Part shown: in pieces, positions 62,356-64,000 of the stretch | Position numbering within the stretch: the stretch's first letter is position 1 | Layout of the letters: each line of letters starts with the position of its first letter | Assembly (NCBI RefSeq): GCF_000993785.3 | Contig: NZ_CP009922.3 | Span: forward strand, 5,084,001 to 5,148,000 | From: Streptomyces xiamenensis | Lineage (GTDB): Bacteria > Actinomycetota > Actinomycetes > Streptomycetales > Streptomycetaceae | Reading direction: 5' to 3' | DNA length: 64,000 bases | Made by a program: the position numbers and the translations under genes | The notes under the pieces: model-generated | Databases searched by the model: none | What the model saw: the letters and a program-made list of their open reading frames with translations, nothing else | What the model was told of the DNA's origin: nothing

Positions 62356-63261
62356 TCAGAGGCGGATCACGATCTTCCCCCGGGTGTGTCCGAGCTCGGC
62401 GTACGCGTGCGCTTCCGCGATCCGGTCGAGGGAATAGCTCCGTTCGACGCGCGGTGTGTAGTGGCCTTCCCGGCCGAGTTCGCCCGCTTCGGCGAGGAGC
62501 GAGGAGTCGTTCTCCGCGTTGACCACACGCACACCCAGGCGCTCCGCGTTCGCGTGGTCGGCGACCGTCGACACGCGAGCCGGGTCGCCCACGATCGCGA
62601 CGAGATCGGCAAGGGACCCGGAGGCCGCGGTATCGAGGGCGGCATCGACACCGCCGGGAGCCAAGGCGGCGAGGCGTTCGTCGAGGCCGGTGCCGTAGGT
62701 GGTCGCGACGGCTCCCAAAGAGGTCAGGAACGCGTGGTTGCGCTCGCCGGCCGTCCCGATCACGGTGGCGCCCCGGGCCACGGCGATCTCGACGGCGGCG
62801 CTGCCCACACCTCCGGCAGCGCCCTCGATGAGCAGGGTGCGCCCTCGCAGTCCGCCGAGCGCGTTCAGTCCGCCGAGCGCGGTCACGGACGCCAGCCCGG
62901 CACCGGCGGCCTCCTCGTCGGTCCACGTGGTGGGGGCGTGGGCCCAGGCCGAGAGCACGGCAAGCTGCGCCGTCGCACCGGTGACGCCGCCCAGCCCGAA
63001 GACGCGGTCGCCGACGCTCACTCCTCGCACCCCCGCACCGATCTCGTCGACCACACCGACGGCGTCCCGCCCGGGAATCGCGGGCAGGTCCAGGGGAAGC
63101 AGCTCGCGCGCCGCGCCGGAGCGCACCTTCCAGTCGATCGGATTGACACTGGCCGCCGTGACGCGGACGCGGATTTCGCCGGGCCCTGGCTGGGGGTCCG
63201 GCACGTGCTCGACCACGAGGTTCTCCACGCCGCCGTACTCGTGATAGCGGACTGCGCGCAT
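62356..63261 (-). CDS. NADPH:quinone reductase-like zinc-free MDR oxidoreductase
   Basis: 301 residues. The start MRAVRYHEYGGVENL and PGEIRVRVTAASVNPIDWKVRSG are those of quinone oxidoreductases in the medium-chain dehydrogenase superfamily. The nucleotide motif is LLIEGAAGGVGSAAVEIA (about residues 145-162), and the last strand is GHTRGKIVIRL. No structural-zinc Cys lobe is present. Substrate unknown. It is convergent with the depsipeptide operon and not part of it. Confidence 0.88.
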   Translation of the reverse strand: MRAVRYHEYGGVENLVVEHVPDPQPGPGEIRVRVTAASVNPIDWKVRSGAARELLPLDLPAIPGRDAVGVVDEIGAGVRGVSVGDRVFGLGGVTGATAQLAVLSAWAHAPTTWTDEEAAGAGLASVTALGGLNALGGLRGRTLLIEGAAGGVGSAAVEIAVARGATVIGTAGERNHAFLTSLGAVATTYGTGLDERLAALAPGGVDAALDTAASGSLADLVAIVGDPARVSTVADHANAERLGVRVVNAENDSSLLAEAGELGREGHYTPRVERSYSLDRIAEAHAYAELGHTRGKIVIRL

Positions 63262-63632
63262 GACATCCTGCCTCTCCGCGCGGCCGGGACCGGCCGTTTC
63301 GCAAGGTCAAGGGGGGTGAGACGGTCGGTGGGCGCCGACGCCGGTCACCCTAGAACCTGACGTCGGCGTCAGGGGCAAGCCCGCCGTGTCCGCGCGGAGC
63401 CGGGCCGGCGTGCGGTGGTGGGGCACCGCCGTACCGCTCGCCGGCCGTCTCACCGTGCCGAGAGGGCCGCAGATCACGGCGGTGACGCCGCGGGGGAACT
63501 CCCACACGGTTTGTACACCTCGTGTTCAGGTGGGCTTCAGAACCGGTGCATATCCTGTCCAGGCACATTCCGGAGGACTCGGGAAGTCCTGCTGCCGGCG
63601 GCAGCGGAACCGGATCGAAAAGACGGGCGGCC
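63262..63632. other. Divergent intergenic region near the right edge
   Basis: 371 bases between the oxidoreductase (leftward) and a small membrane-protein gene (rightward). A moderately AT-rich patch at 63505-63560 (TTGTAC, TGTTCA and GCATAT elements) is the likely promoter area for the rightward gene; no pair with ideal spacing can be singled out. No gene is supported. Confidence 0.5.
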
Positions 63633-64000
63633 ATGAAGGCGAACGCGCGCGGAGCACGCACGCTGTGCGGGGGCGTGGCCGCGCTCTTCATGTTCGCCGT
63701 CTTCCTGTTCGGCGGGATGAGCTCGACGCTTCAGCCGGGCGAGTCCGCGACATCCTTCCCGGCCGGCTCCTCTCCCCGGCACGGCGACCTGGACCTGCTC
63801 CAGTCGCAGAGCACCGACAAGGACGGCGCGGCACACCGCAGGCACCGCGAGACGAGCGACGACAACGCCGCTTCGATCGAGGACCAGGGCGCCGCCGAGC
63901 CCACGGGCGCGTCCTTCCACGCCACTTTCCCGGCGCAAGCCCGGCCGGCGCCTTCTTCCGCGACCGAGCGGCCGTCCCTCGCCGGAACCCGGGTCATGCG
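63633..64000 (+). CDS. Small membrane-anchored or secreted protein, 3' end outside the window
   Basis: 122 residues are visible from ATG 63633 and the frame is open at the edge. A basic N-terminus (MKANARGARTL) and one hydrophobic segment (GGVAALFMFAVFLFGGM, residues about 13-30) give a signal anchor. The rest is polar and probably disordered, rich in Ser, Asp, His and Ala. I do not recognise the family. No strong ribosome site is seen, and a minus-strand frame also covers this stretch, so the call is tentative. Confidence 0.5.
   Translation, partial: MKANARGARTLCGGVAALFMFAVFLFGGMSSTLQPGESATSFPAGSSPRHGDLDLLQSQSTDKDGAAHRRHRETSDDNAASIEDQGAAEPTGASFHATFPAQARPAPSSATERPSLAGTRVM

Overview
The window is high-GC actinomycete DNA and most resembles a Streptomyces-type chromosome. 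GTG starts are common, operons are joined by ATGA overlaps, several operons end in strong GC-rich hairpins, and the gene families are typical of the group: a CebR-like repressor with its palindrome, an F420-type LLM oxidoreductase beside a dihydropyrimidinase, a GH6 cellulase, and very large peptide synthetases. I saw no rRNA, tRNA, CRISPR array, insertion sequence or phage gene.

1-10.2 kb is mostly minus-strand: a hypothetical gene cut by the window edge, two conserved hypothetical proteins, a gamma-glutamyltranspeptidase-family protein, the pair dihydropyrimidinase + LLM oxidoreductase, a secreted GH6 cellulase, and a divergent LacI-family regulator. The cellulase/regulator spacer carries CebR-type palindromes.

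10.3-13.0 kb is a compact three-gene unit: a PLP aminotransferase, a Dabb-domain protein, and a protein that resembles the prephenate decarboxylase BacA of bacilysin biosynthesis. This looks like an unassigned pathway to a non-proteinogenic, shikimate-derived amino acid. 13.1-17.7 kb is a copper region: a small His-tailed membrane protein, a CopA-type ATPase, a PCuAC-like protein lacking its usual His ligands, an ECF sigma factor and a His-containing membrane protein. 18.0-22.6 kb holds a DUF885 hydrolase with a repeat-encoded Cys-Arg tail and a FecCD-type metal/siderophore ABC operon.

22.8-39.4 kb is the most striking region. On one strand it carries the complete upper trans-4-hydroxy-L-proline pathway (three-subunit D-hydroxyproline dehydrogenase, deaminase, 2-epimerase), a GntR regulator, a five-gene oligopeptide importer, two proline-specific peptidases and a GH127 beta-L-arabinofuranosidase with no signal peptide. 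Plant hydroxyproline-rich glycoproteins (extensins) carry beta-L-arabinofuranosyl chains on hydroxyproline. The simplest reading is therefore one locus that imports arabinosylated Hyp/Pro peptides, removes the sugar inside the cell, trims the peptides and catabolises the hydroxyproline. A 15-base motif shared by the two operon starts (13/15 identical) supports a common regulon.

41.5-62.2 kb is a depsipeptide synthetase cluster in the order thioesterase II, 3415-aa synthetase, 2654-aa synthetase, ABC ATPase, ABC permease. The assembly line reads A-KR-PCP / C-A-PCP-E / C-[A-KR-PCP] / C-A-PCP-TE. Both amino-acid-selecting A domains give the valine code DALWLGGTFK. This matches the valinomycin/cereulide type (hydroxy acid, D-Val, hydroxy acid, L-Val, cyclo-oligomerised by the TE), and the gene order mirrors cesT-A-B-C-D. 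The window closes with a quinone-reductase-like gene and a small membrane protein running off the edge.
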